Of a DNA stretch of 64,000 nucleotides, positions 29,176-37,090 are shown one piece after another. Numbering within the stretch: position 1 is the first letter of the stretch; each line of letters starts with the position of its first letter. Source of the DNA: JBNLBS01 sp050303415. GTDB lineage: Bacteria; Pseudomonadota; Gammaproteobacteria; Methylococcales; Methylomonadaceae. Where the stretch lies: positions 124,001 to 188,000 of the forward strand of contig JBNLBS010000007.1 of the NCBI GenBank assembly GCA_050303415.1. Reading direction: 5' to 3'. The notes below the pieces were generated by a model, which did not search any database, was not told where the DNA came from, and worked only from the letters and a program-made list of their open reading frames with translations. The translations under genes and the position numbers were made by a program.

Positions 29176-30645
29176 ATGTTAATCATGCCATTAGAAAAAA
29201 GTATCGACTGGTCCAGGCCTCCTTGGGTTACTTTTTTATTAATCGTATCCTGTACATTGGTTCTGTTTTTACAGGGTAATGATGATGAATATTTTAAACA
29301 AAGCGTAGACTTTTACTTTACATCCGATCTGCCGAAACTTGAATTGCCGGCCTACGCCAAAGACACAGGGGGTCATGACTCAGAGGGCTTGCAAACTGTA
29401 TTAAATTTAAAATTCAGTCAGCTTAAAACTCAACAAAAGCAGGCATTGATCTACTTTTTAGTACAAATGGAAAGAGATGAAGGTTTTTTTCCGAAACTGC
29501 AGGCCGGTCAGGTTATTACATCTCAAAACCGGCAATACCGGCACTGGTTGGCTCAGCGGCAGCAGTATGAACAGATTCAGCAACAATCAATAATGACCCG
29601 TTTCGCCTTTACCCCGGGTAAACACGAACCTTTTACTTTTATAAGCCATCTGTTTTTGCATGGTGGATTTGGCCATTTACTAGGTAATATGGTTTTTTTG
29701 CTTATGGTTGGTTGTGCAGTAGAAACAGCCCTGGGCTCAATGCTGTATTTAACCAGCTATTTGTTAACCGGTTTGGGAGCTGTCGCTTTATTTTGGCTGG
29801 CTAACCCTGAAAGCCTGGTTCCATTGGTCGGTGCTTCGGGAGCCATCTCCGGAGTAATGGGGATGTACGCAGGGGTTTTTGGCTTTAGAAAAATCCGTAT
29901 TTTTTATTCACTATTGTTTTATTTTAATTATATTAAAGTACCGGCATTGATCATGTTGCCTTTATGGGTTGGGCACGAATTCTATCAAATGCACAATAGT
30001 CCTGATAGCAACGTGGCCTTTATGGCGCATGTGGGCGGTTTCTTGGCAGGCGGGCTGATTGCATTATTGATTAATTATGCTTTTAAACACAAAATTGATA
30101 CCGAATATTTGGATGCCTCAATAACTGAAGACAGTAAAAATGAACGCTTCCGGCAAGCTTTGTTTTTTTTAACGGAATTAAATATTTCGGCCGCCACTCG
30201 TCTGCTGTCTGAATTACATATCGAATATCCTGAAGATAGGAAAATATTTTGGCAACTTTACAAAACCTTATCCTATGTGCCTGATACCCGGCAGTTTTAT
30301 CAGATGGTTGAAAAAATACTTAAACTGAACGATAGTGATACTAAATCCATACAGTTGATTAACGAGGCTTTTCAGTACTATAAAAAAGCAGAACCAGGCA
30401 AAATTATTGTTTCGGCAGGAACCTTGCTCAAGTTGATTATTAAGTTTGCCAAAGCCGGCTATACGACAGATGCAGAAATGATTGCGGTCAATTTTCTGCG
30501 CAAAAAGCCCGATATTGACGGGCTGGACGACGCATTATTTGCCGTTGCCCGCAGTTGGCAGCAACAGAATCAGGATGAACAGTGTCAAAATGTAATTACA
30601 TTGTTGGGTAAATATTATCCTGAAAAGAAATACAGCCTGACCTGA
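29176..30645 (+). CDS. Rhomboid family intramembrane serine protease with C-terminal helical extension
   Basis: A 489-residue protein. After a first membrane helix there is a soluble loop of about 110 residues. The rhomboid core follows, with HLFLHGGFGHLLGNMVFL, the nucleophile Ser in LVGASGAISGVMGM and the catalytic His in FMAHVGGFLAGG. The last 170 residues are soluble helices with TPR-like spacing, similar in style to the tail of the upstream gene. Rhomboids cut membrane proteins within the bilayer; the substrate is unknown, but the adjacent zinc-finger membrane protein is a candidate partner. Confidence 0.88.
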   Translation: MLIMPLEKSIDWSRPPWVTFLLIVSCTLVLFLQGNDDEYFKQSVDFYFTSDLPKLELPAYAKDTGGHDSEGLQTVLNLKFSQLKTQQKQALIYFLVQMERDEGFFPKLQAGQVITSQNRQYRHWLAQRQQYEQIQQQSIMTRFAFTPGKHEPFTFISHLFLHGGFGHLLGNMVFLLMVGCAVETALGSMLYLTSYLLTGLGAVALFWLANPESLVPLVGASGAISGVMGMYAGVFGFRKIRIFYSLLFYFNYIKVPALIMLPLWVGHEFYQMHNSPDSNVAFMAHVGGFLAGGLIALLINYAFKHKIDTEYLDASITEDSKNERFRQALFFLTELNISAATRLLSELHIEYPEDRKIFWQLYKTLSYVPDTRQFYQMVEKILKLNDSDTKSIQLINEAFQYYKKAEPGKIIVSAGTLLKLIIKFAKAGYTTDAEMIAVNFLRKKPDIDGLDDALFAVARSWQQQNQDEQCQNVITLLGKYYPEKKYSLT

Positions 30646-30673
30646 GATGAAATAAAATTCCATTACAATATAT

Positions 30674-31282
30674 ATGAAACGCAGCAGTCTGAATTTAATC
30701 ATTGATATCATTGCATTTACCGGATTTGTTGTGCTGACGACTACGGGTGTTTTGATGCATTATCTTCTACCGCCCGGTAGTGGTCATTTTTCGACAATTT
30801 GGGGGTTGGACCGGCATGAATGGGGCGGTATTCATTTTTGGCTGGCCATTGTCTTTTTTTCTATCCTAGCACTGCATTTACTCCTGCATTGGCGGTGGTT
30901 GTTGAGCACTATTACCGGCCGTCCAAAAGAGGGCTCCGGATTAAGGCTGGGGTTGGGCGTAGTTGGACTCGTGACTGTTATAGCCCTTTCTATGGCGCCA
31001 TTAATGGCACCGATAGAGAAAAAGACAAACAGCAAAAAAAGTTCATTTCTTTCCGGCCAAAATGACCAGGCTGTTTTTATACGCGGTTCAATGACCTTAA
31101 TGGACATTGAAGAAAAAGTTGGCGTGCCTGCACTCTATATTGCTGATGCTTTAAAATTGCCCAAATCTATCTTACTAACAAAAAAACTCGGTATATTAGC
31201 GCAGACCCATGACTTCAAAATGAATGAAGTCAGAGACATCGTAAAAGAATATAAACAACAGCATAGATATTCTTCCGAATAA
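30674..31282 (+). CDS. DUF4405-type membrane protein
   Basis: A 202-residue protein with an N-terminal membrane portion of three helices. Conserved His residues occur in VLMHYLLPPGSGH, DRHEWGGIHFWLA and LHLLLHWRWL, spaced as in DUF4405 proteins and suggesting b-type haem or quinone contact. The last 90 residues are soluble (MTLMDIEEKVGVPALYIADAL) and look like a small helical domain. It follows the rhomboid gene by 28 bases. Function unknown. Confidence 0.65.
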   Translation: MKRSSLNLIIDIIAFTGFVVLTTTGVLMHYLLPPGSGHFSTIWGLDRHEWGGIHFWLAIVFFSILALHLLLHWRWLLSTITGRPKEGSGLRLGLGVVGLVTVIALSMAPLMAPIEKKTNSKKSSFLSGQNDQAVFIRGSMTLMDIEEKVGVPALYIADALKLPKSILLTKKLGILAQTHDFKMNEVRDIVKEYKQQHRYSSE

Positions 31283-31354
31283 AATATGCTGGGCAACGTA
31301 AATAAGCTACAGTGACCTATTCTGAAAATTGGAGATACTGATACTGGGGCGCAC

Positions 31355-31879
31355 ATGTCAAAAAAAATCATCGTCTCGATAATCCTGTGTTATGCACTGA
31401 GTTTTGCTGCATCGGCACAAAGCAAAATTGCCATTCTTGATTTTGAACTTAAAGATTTAACGCTGGCACCAAGAACTCCGGCAGAAATCAAACGGACAGC
31501 ATCGATAAAACCATTACTGGAAGCAGAGCTAAAAAAAGCGGGTTATGTAATTATAGAGGTTGATTTAAATAGTCAGCATGCAGCGAATAGTGGTGTAGGT
31601 TATCTGTTTGATCATCATGATATTGCCGCAAAACTCGCTCAGCAGTTTGGTGCGGAGTATGTGTTTGTCGGCAGACTGCATAAGCCCAGTTTTCTATTTG
31701 CCTATTTGATCGGGCATTTGATTAAAGTCAGTGACGGCAAATTAATCGGGAATTTTGTTTCCGAGTCTAAAGGACCCAATCAAAAATTGACTATCAAGGC
31801 GGTAGAAAGTCTGGCCGTTAAAATCGATAGTGTTCTTGATAACCGGTATTCACCACCGCCCCCTCAGGTAAAACAATAA
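31355..31879 (+). CDS. Periplasmic DUF2380/DUF3280-like protein
   Basis: A 174-residue protein with a signal peptide (to about SFAASAQS). The mature part starts KIAILDFELKDLTLAPRT and carries FDHHDIAAKLAQQFGAEYVFVGRLHKPS, the pattern of small exported DUF2380/DUF3280 proteins found mainly in methylotrophs. No catalytic motif is evident. It follows the DUF4405 gene on the same strand by about 70 bases. Function unknown. Confidence 0.6.
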   Translation: MSKKIIVSIILCYALSFAASAQSKIAILDFELKDLTLAPRTPAEIKRTASIKPLLEAELKKAGYVIIEVDLNSQHAANSGVGYLFDHHDIAAKLAQQFGAEYVFVGRLHKPSFLFAYLIGHLIKVSDGKLIGNFVSESKGPNQKLTIKAVESLAVKIDSVLDNRYSPPPPQVKQ

Positions 31880-31976
31880 AACAGCACAGCCCGACGAAAC
31901 CTTTTTTTATAGTATATAGTACTGATTTAATAAGAAAATTTATACATGATCCTGATCTGGGCCTATACTTGTATGT

Positions 31977-31996
31977 CACACTTTTTAAAAAGTGTG
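31977..31996. promoter_or_regulatory. 20-bp perfect palindrome upstream of the PuuD-like gene
   Basis: CACACTTTTTAAAAAGTGTG is a perfect 20-base palindrome, 35 bases before the ATG at 32032. Its AT-rich centre and position suit a dimeric regulator binding site. A weak terminator for the previous gene is the alternative. Confidence 0.4.
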
Positions 31997-32031
31997 TGTC
32001 ACTATAATAATTATTAAAAAGAGGTATAGCT

Positions 32032-32730
32032 ATGGATTTAATCACAACCAAAATAGGTTTTGAAATGCTCTTGCGCTGGGGGCATTTTATGGCCGGTGTC
32101 ACCTGGATTGGATTGCTTTATTATTTTAATTTTGTTCAGACCGAATATTTTAAAGAAGCCGATGGCGAGGCGAAGTCTGATGCCATTCAAAAACTGGTTC
32201 CACGTGCCTTATGGTGGTTTCGATGGGGCGCCATGTTTACCTTGTTGACCGGCCTGGGTATATTTGCCGTGCGTGGCGGTGGTATGTCGATGGATATATA
32301 TATCGGTGCATTGCTGGGCTTATTTATGTTTTTAAATGTTTGGTTAATTATCTGGCCTAACCAGCAAGTGGTAATTGCATCGGCAAAACAAGTTGCAGAA
32401 GGCGGTGATGCGTTGCCTGAAGCGGCTGGGGCATTAGCAACGGCGGGCCTGGCGTCAAGAACCAATACCTTATTCTCGATTCCGATGTTGTTTTTTATGG
32501 GGGCATCAGCGCATTATCCGCATAGCTTTAGCTTTTTGGCGTTTATTGTTGCGGTTGCTGCAATTGTGGCACTAGAGTTTAACGGTGCATATCCGGCAAT
32601 TAAACATATTGATGCCCTAAAAAAGTTACCTGAAGGCGGTCGCATGGATCTTTATGCCAGTGTTAATGGTGTTATTTCTTGTGGGGCAGGGTTAACGGTA
32701 ATATTGTTTTTGATTTTAGACCTGTTATAA
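32032..32730 (+). CDS. PuuD-like (urate hydroxylase N-terminal domain) membrane protein
   Basis: A 232-residue polytopic membrane protein. The features WGHFMAGVTWIGLLYYFNFVQ, PRALWWFRWGAMFTLLTGLG and IIWPNQQVVIA match the membrane domain of PuuD-type urate hydroxylases. True PuuD has a C-terminal cytochrome c domain, which is absent here, so urate oxidation should not be assumed. Stand-alone copies are common in methylotrophs and may be electron-transfer membrane proteins. A clear terminator follows. Confidence 0.7.
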   Translation: MDLITTKIGFEMLLRWGHFMAGVTWIGLLYYFNFVQTEYFKEADGEAKSDAIQKLVPRALWWFRWGAMFTLLTGLGIFAVRGGGMSMDIYIGALLGLFMFLNVWLIIWPNQQVVIASAKQVAEGGDALPEAAGALATAGLASRTNTLFSIPMLFFMGASAHYPHSFSFLAFIVAVAAIVALEFNGAYPAIKHIDALKKLPEGGRMDLYASVNGVISCGAGLTVILFLILDLL

Positions 32731-32783
32731 ACAGCAGCTTTTTTCGTTGATGGCGTGAAATAACGAAACCGATTAAAAAATAT

Positions 32784-32817
32784 AAAGCCCGTAATAACTC
32801 ATATTATTACGGGCTTT
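32784..32817 (+). terminator. Terminator after the PuuD-like gene
   Basis: Fourteen-base perfect arms (AAAGCCCGTAATAA and TTATTACGGGCTTT) flank a 6-base loop, about 55 bases after the stop. It may also serve the convergent porin gene. Confidence 0.75.
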
Positions 32818-32884
32818 AGGGTATTGTTAACTAATCAAAGTCAGCAGTAGTCAGGTTTTATTTGTTTGTTTAATTTACGGCAAA

Positions 32885-34219
32885 TTAAAAACTAAACATC
32901 GACGAAAACTGTATGCGATGCAAATGACCGTTATCGTTGTTTTCCAGACCGCGTGCTGCATACGTATATTCCAGTCCGAAGGTGGTTTGCAGTAAAGGAC
33001 TCCATAACAGGTTTAACTGTACGGATTGCGCCCATTTAGTGACTGTGGCGGGGACAAAGTTAACATTATCGGCATATGAAAACCCATAGGCGAGAGTAGA
33101 ACGCCACTCATCACTCCACCAATGACGGTAAGCGGCAAAGCCACCGTATTGATTGAACAGTTCGATATTGCCTTTTGCATTAACAGCGCCATCATTAAAT
33201 ACGTTTGAAGAAGCGTAACGGCCCAGAGCATTTCCGTAATTGAGCATAAAACGCAGATCGTCACGGTCAATCGTTTTAATTCTACCGGCCAGGCTGACAG
33301 CGCCGCCAAAAGCATCGCTGCCATTATTGTCACTGGTAATATTTCTGGCCATAGCGGCCAGTGATAATGAGCCCCATGGACGATCAAGATTCAAACGGGT
33401 GACCAGATCAGGATAATGATCGTCATCTGGAGTTTCCCGGTTACCTGAGGTATTGGTTAGGGTGGTTTCAGGCGATTCAACAGCAACCATCCAGGTGAAC
33501 TGGTTATCGGCAAACGGTTGTGTCCAGCGCACTTGAGGTTGTCGGGCAAAAATTCTGCCTACCGGGCCGCCGAAATCATTGAGTTCGGGTAAGGCTTTTG
33601 CATCCATAAAAGTGGTCCAGGTCTGACCGGCTAGAAAATGTCCAAGACTGCCGAATGCATGTCGCAGTCTGGGAGAGTAGGAATTGCTGACGCGTTCGTT
33701 GCCGGGAGCCTGAAAGGCAAAAAAATCCATTTCCAGGTAGGTGTTCAGGTTGCCCCATTCGGTAGGTGTGTAACTTTTCAGCCAGAAGCGACTTTGCCGG
33801 GCATGAAAGGTAATTTGGTTATCTTCCTTGTCATCGCTTTGTACTGGAATTGAACCGGGTTGCAGCATTTGATCGCCTAGGTTGGAACCACCGCTTCCAC
33901 TTACGCTTTGGCTGTTGTAAATCACATCGGCTTTGACATACCCACCGATCGCCAAAGATGTATCGGTGCCTGGAATTTTTATCGAACCTTTAATGTCGCC
34001 GGCTTTTACGACTTTATTTTCCGCTTCTTTGCTTGGAGTCTCTTGCTTGGCTATATTTTCTTTTTCTTCAAGTTTGTTTTCCAGTTTTTGCAGGCGATCG
34101 GTTAAAAGTTCTACTTGTTGGCGTAAAAGTTCTACTGTTTTTTGCAGCTCTTGTTCTGAGGCGGAAACAGGAAAACTTAACAAGGATAAAATTGTTAATA
34201 ACAAGACAAAATTGGGCAT
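32885..34219 (-). CDS. Outer-membrane porin with N-terminal coiled coil (DcaP-like)
   Basis: A 444-residue protein with a signal peptide (to about FPVSASEQE). A trimerising coiled coil follows (residues 25-65, heptads LQKTVELLRQQVELLTDRL), then a long beta-barrel rich in aromatic girdles that ends in Phe (FSSMFSF), the outer-membrane insertion signal. The ITFHARQSRFWLKSYTPTEWG and FGSLGHFLAGQTWTTFMD segments match DcaP-type porins. It probably passes small, perhaps anionic, solutes. It lies 6 bases after the haem lipoprotein gene on the same strand. Confidence 0.8.
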   Translation of the reverse strand: MPNFVLLLTILSLLSFPVSASEQELQKTVELLRQQVELLTDRLQKLENKLEEKENIAKQETPSKEAENKVVKAGDIKGSIKIPGTDTSLAIGGYVKADVIYNSQSVSGSGGSNLGDQMLQPGSIPVQSDDKEDNQITFHARQSRFWLKSYTPTEWGNLNTYLEMDFFAFQAPGNERVSNSYSPRLRHAFGSLGHFLAGQTWTTFMDAKALPELNDFGGPVGRIFARQPQVRWTQPFADNQFTWMVAVESPETTLTNTSGNRETPDDDHYPDLVTRLNLDRPWGSLSLAAMARNITSDNNGSDAFGGAVSLAGRIKTIDRDDLRFMLNYGNALGRYASSNVFNDGAVNAKGNIELFNQYGGFAAYRHWWSDEWRSTLAYGFSYADNVNFVPATVTKWAQSVQLNLLWSPLLQTTFGLEYTYAARGLENNDNGHLHRIQFSSMFSF

Positions 34220-34225
34220 GGCGGG

Positions 34226-34744
34226 TTACTGTTTTTTTTCTGGTCTAAACATTTGATGGCAGGCATTGCAGGTTTCAATAATCTGCCGTCTTCGTTTGGG
34301 AAGAGCATCCACTAAGTTTTTTACCGCCTCCTGCTTGAGTAATGTAACTTGTTGTTCCAGTTGGTGATTAAGAGATAAAAATACTTTCTGCTCTGTTTTA
34401 GTTAATGTCAGACTGCTAAAAATCTCAGGCATGTATTTCAAGGAATTCAGTAATTGATCAGATATTTTGACTACTTCCTGAGTATAACGGCGGCGTTGTT
34501 GGTCAATTTGTACTTCGTTTAACATCCGTTCAAACATTAAATCATTTAATTCCTGCATCAATTTTTTTAAACGTTTGCTCTGAATAGCATGTAATGCCGG
34601 TTTGCCGGTATTTGATAACTCAGTCTGGGAAGGCGGCGCGTTAGTACAGGCGGTTAAAGTAAAAAAACATACGCAGCAGAAGCAAATCAATTTGCGGCTG
34701 ATGGTTTGATAAAAAAAATGGCTATAAGAAAACAGTAAAGGCAT
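34226..34744 (-). CDS. Putative lipoprotein with c-type haem motif (cytochrome c'-like)
   Basis: A 172-residue protein. Its N-terminus has a hydrophobic stretch ending in a lipobox (FFTLTAC, lipidated Cys near residue 33). The rest is strongly helical and ends with CNACHQMFR, a CxxCH haem site at the extreme C-terminus, as in cytochrome c' four-helix bundles. Sequence identity to known cytochrome c' is not obvious, so the fold is inferred from helicity and haem position. It directly precedes the porin gene. Confidence 0.65.
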   Translation of the reverse strand: MPLLFSYSHFFYQTISRKLICFCCVCFFTLTACTNAPPSQTELSNTGKPALHAIQSKRLKKLMQELNDLMFERMLNEVQIDQQRRRYTQEVVKISDQLLNSLKYMPEIFSSLTLTKTEQKVFLSLNHQLEQQVTLLKQEAVKNLVDALPKRRRQIIETCNACHQMFRPEKKQ

Positions 34745-34824
34745 GTCGATCTGTATATTAATATTGACTGGAGAAAAGGGTGTTTACTCACTATTTGTTT
34801 TAAGTAGGGTTCACCTATTTTTAT

Positions 34825-35265
34825 TTATTCCGGGATTCGTACCGCCATGACATCACATTTTGCATAATGCAGTACTGCATTAGCAGTGGAGCCCAGCAAC
34901 AAGGCTAAACCGTGACGACCATGAGAACCCAAAACGATTAAATCGACAGCTTTTTTATCTGCAATATTAATGATTTCCTGTTTAGGCGGTCCCCAGACCA
35001 GCCAACGATTAGCCGGATCAATATGCAATTTATCGGCAATGTGCTGAAAGCGTGTTTTTTCTTCCTCCAGCGCCTGGTAATCTGTTGTTTCGTTTAACGG
35101 AATAGTCATGCCGTAAGTGGTGTCGGGCATGGCAATATTATCCAGCACATGAACTATGCTGAGTTGTGCCTGGTACAATTCGGCCAAATATAATGCTTTA
35201 TGCGCGATATAGTCACTGTGTTCAGAATAATCCACTGCCAGCAATAAATGTTGATAATCTTTCAT
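34825..35265 (-). CDS. Universal stress protein (UspA family)
   Basis: A 146-residue single-domain Usp. It starts HLLLAVDYSEHSDYIAHKAL and carries the ATP-binding pattern LIVLGSHGRHGLALLLGSTANAVL (G-x2-G-x9-G-S/T), so it is an ATP-binding member. It is monocistronic as far as can be seen, between the haem lipoprotein and the tRNA-Leu gene. Specific stress role unknown. Confidence 0.9.
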   Translation of the reverse strand: MKDYQHLLLAVDYSEHSDYIAHKALYLAELYQAQLSIVHVLDNIAMPDTTYGMTIPLNETTDYQALEEEKTRFQHIADKLHIDPANRWLVWGPPKQEIINIADKKAVDLIVLGSHGRHGLALLLGSTANAVLHYAKCDVMAVRIPE

Positions 35266-35489
35266 AGTCAGTCTTCCATGGTTTTACTAATTAAAGAGTA
35301 TAGCTATTGTTTAACAGTTTACTCGATATCAACTCATTTCCTAGCTCTAGGCAAATATCAGAAAATTAAGTCATTTTAAGAACTATATCGTCGATAGATA
35401 AACTTAATGATTGGTTACTGGCGATGTTGAATAATAAAAGGGAGGTAATTTTTGTGACTATGCTTAGATAATTTCTACGGGCAATAAAA

Positions 35490-35522
35490 AACCCGCTAAA
35501 TCAAAAATGATTTGCGGGTTTT
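35490..35522 (-). terminator. Terminator of tRNA-Leu
   Basis: An AACCCGC...GCGGGTT hairpin with one bulged T, 32 bases beyond the tRNA 3' end on the leftward strand, followed by a TTTTTAT tract on that strand. Confidence 0.75.
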
Positions 35523-35553
35523 GGGTTCTTTGCACGGCTCTGAACCAATGTCT

Positions 35554-35638
35554 TGGTACCGAGGGCCGGAATCGAACCGGCACTCCCGAAGGAACTGGAT
35601 TTTGAATCCAGCGCGTCTACCAGTTTCGCCACCCCGGC
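35554..35638 (-). tRNA. tRNA-Leu (CAA anticodon)
   Basis: The leftward strand folds as an 85-base class II tRNA. The acceptor arms GCCGGGG and CCTCGGT pair with two G-U wobbles, the D-arm contains GGTAGACGC, and the anticodon stem CTGGA/TCCAG holds the loop TTCAAAA with anticodon CAA. A short variable arm (GTTCCTTCGGGAGT) and a GTTCGATTC T-loop follow, and the encoded 3' end is ACCA. It reads UUG codons. Confidence 0.95.
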
Positions 35639-35649
35639 AAAGAAACGCT

Positions 35650-35655
35650 ATTATA
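35650..35655 (-). promoter_or_regulatory. -10 element of the tRNA-Leu promoter
   Basis: TATAAT on the leftward strand ends about 11 bases before the tRNA 5' end, the distance expected for a stable RNA promoter. No good -35 match is seen 17 bases upstream. Confidence 0.45.
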
Positions 35656-35728
35656 ATTAAACGCTGTGAATAATGCCAGTCTAATTTTCATGTGTGTTCG
35701 CCTGTATAAACTGATAACATTGCGCGCC

Positions 35729-36784
35729 ATGAATAAAAGTGATTTTAAATACCCTTTACCACCCGAATTAATCGCCCAAAAACCGTTAAAAAATCGTGAT
35801 GCCAGTCGTTTGCTCTGTCTAGATAGTGAATCTGGCGCGATTGAGGATAGGCTGTTTACCGATTTTATCGATCTGGTTAATGCTGATGACCTTTTGGTTT
35901 TTAATGATACTAAGGTCATTCCTGCACGTTTGTATGGCAAGAAACCGACCGGTGGCAAGGTTGAGATTCTGATCGAGCGTGTGCTTGATTCACAACATGC
36001 CATTGCTCATGTAAAAGCCAGTAAGTCACCTAAGGCAGGTACGGTTATTGAATTGGATGACGGCTATCAGTGTCAGGTGTTGGGACGGGAAGAGGATTTG
36101 TTCAGGCTGCTGTTTAAGGGTGAGGACAGTATTTTCTCCGTGCTGGAGAAAATCGGTCATATTCCTTTGCCGCCTTATATTACCCGTGAAGATGATGCCT
36201 CTGATGTCAATCGTTATCAGACGGTGTTTGCCAAACAGGCCGGAGCGGTTGCCGCCCCAACGGCGGGTTTGCATTTTGATCAGGCGATGATGGATCGCCT
36301 GGCTGCCAAAGGCATACAGTTTGCTTTTGTAACCTTGCATGTCGGTAGCGGTACTTTTCAACCGGTACGCGAGGAGGACTTGTCCAGACATATAATGCAT
36401 AAAGAATTTTTTGATGTGTCTGAACAAACTGTGACTGCGGTACAACAGGCACGAGCCCGTGGCGGGCGTGTGATAGCCATTGGCACAACGGCGGTCAGAG
36501 CGCTGGAATCGGCATCGCAAACAGGTGAACTAAAAGCCGGTTATGGCGATACCGATTTATTTATTACCCCCGGTTATCGTTTTAAATCGGTCGATGCCAT
36601 GCTGACCAATTTCCATTTACCGGAATCGACGTTGTTGATGCTGGTATCGGCCTTTTCGGGTTACGAGCATATTATGAATGCCTATCAACATGCGATTGAT
36701 CAGAAATATCGCTTTTTCAGCTACGGCGACGCCATGTTTTTGACCCACAGGGATGTGGGGAATGCAGGTTTTGCAGGAGCATAA
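35729..36784 (+). CDS. queA: S-adenosylmethionine:tRNA ribosyltransferase-isomerase, with altered C-terminus
   Basis: QueA transfers the ribosyl group of AdoMet to 7-aminomethyl-deazaguanine in tRNA, the penultimate step of queuosine synthesis. From the ATG at 35729 the product is 351 residues: it starts [15 protein letters not shown] and has [24 protein letters not shown] and [15 protein letters not shown] prefer this start to the ATG at 35666, which lacks family similarity. The normal ending [11 protein letters not shown] is followed by 13 residues encoded by a double-hairpin element, and the stop codon lies in that element. Confidence 0.94.
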   Translation: MNKSDFKYPLPPELIAQKPLKNRDASRLLCLDSESGAIEDRLFTDFIDLVNADDLLVFNDTKVIPARLYGKKPTGGKVEILIERVLDSQHAIAHVKASKSPKAGTVIELDDGYQCQVLGREEDLFRLLFKGEDSIFSVLEKIGHIPLPPYITREDDASDVNRYQTVFAKQAGAVAAPTAGLHFDQAMMDRLAAKGIQFAFVTLHVGSGTFQPVREEDLSRHIMHKEFFDVSEQTVTAVQQARARGGRVIAIGTTAVRALESASQTGELKAGYGDTDLFITPGYRFKSVDAMLTNFHLPESTLLMLVSAFSGYEHIMNAYQHAIDQKYRFFSYGDAMFLTHRDVGNAGFAGA

Positions 36785-36791
36785 AATCTGC
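36744..36791 (-). repeat. Double-hairpin element, copy A, overlapping the queA 3' end
   Basis: On the leftward strand hairpin 1 has 9-base arms GCAGATTTT and AAAACCTGC (one G-T pair) around a loop containing TGCTCCTGC. After ATTC, hairpin 2 has arms CCCAC and GTGGG around loop ATCCCT. Both loops match the copies at 63.1 and 63.9 kb while the stems differ. It covers the last codons and the stop of queA. Confidence 0.8.
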
Positions 36792-36960
36792 GGACCTTAA
36801 GGGATGTGGGGAATGCAGGTTTTGCAGGAGCATAAAACCTGCGGACCTTAAGGGATGTGGGGAATGCAGGTTTTGCATAAAGCCATGGAAGGCTTGTAGT
36901 AGGGCAACGCAGGAGCGGTTGCCGGGGAGCATAAAATAGGCGGAATAAAGGAATTGCAGG
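36750..36960. repeat. 51-bp tandem array of double-hairpin units with a nested copy
   Basis: A 51-base unit starts at 36750, 36801 and 36852, the first two being nearly identical. The third is split after the half-loop GCAGGTTTTGCA (ending at 36876) and resumes at about 36926 with GGAGCATAAAAT, and a weaker fourth unit (AATTGCAGGTTTTGC) follows. The interruption contains another double-hairpin copy. These repeats fill most of the gap between queA and mfd. No unique spacers occur, so this is not a CRISPR array. Confidence 0.85.
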
Positions 36961-37090
36961 TTTTGCTGATCGCCTGGAACGGTGTGTTAAGGCAATACAG
37001 ACACAATTGTTTCTAAAATCCTTTAAATGCGATTCGTCCCAATTAACGATCTAATTTTTATATAATGGCAAGTTTTCCCGGCATATTGTT
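36785..37090. other. queA-mfd intergenic region, mostly repeats
   Basis: This 306-base stretch has no gene. Its first 175 bases are the tandem and nested double-hairpin units. The rest is AT-rich and must carry the mfd promoter; TATAATGG about 30 bases before the mfd ATG is a plausible -10 element. Confidence 0.7.
36880..36923 (-). repeat. Double-hairpin element, copy B, nested inside a tandem unit
   Basis: On the leftward strand hairpin 1 has arms GGCAAC and GTTGCC around CGCTCCTGC. After a 7-base spacer, hairpin 2 has arms AAGCC and GGCTT around TTCCAT. Stem sequences differ completely from copy A while both loops keep the GCTCCTGC and TCC cores. It sits within the hairpin loop of the third tandem unit. 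Confidence 0.8.

Noticed and set aside
35554..35638. tRNA-Leu as an integration site
   Set aside because: No duplicated tRNA 3' end or integrase lies nearby; the neighbouring genes are ordinary.
36750..36930. CRISPR array
   Set aside because: The 51-base period has no unique spacers between constant repeats; the whole unit is repeated and it folds as a double hairpin.
36717..36932. Leftward open frame of 71 codons over the queA-mfd repeats
   Set aside because: It arises only from the tandem 51-base units (51 is divisible by 3) and has no family features.
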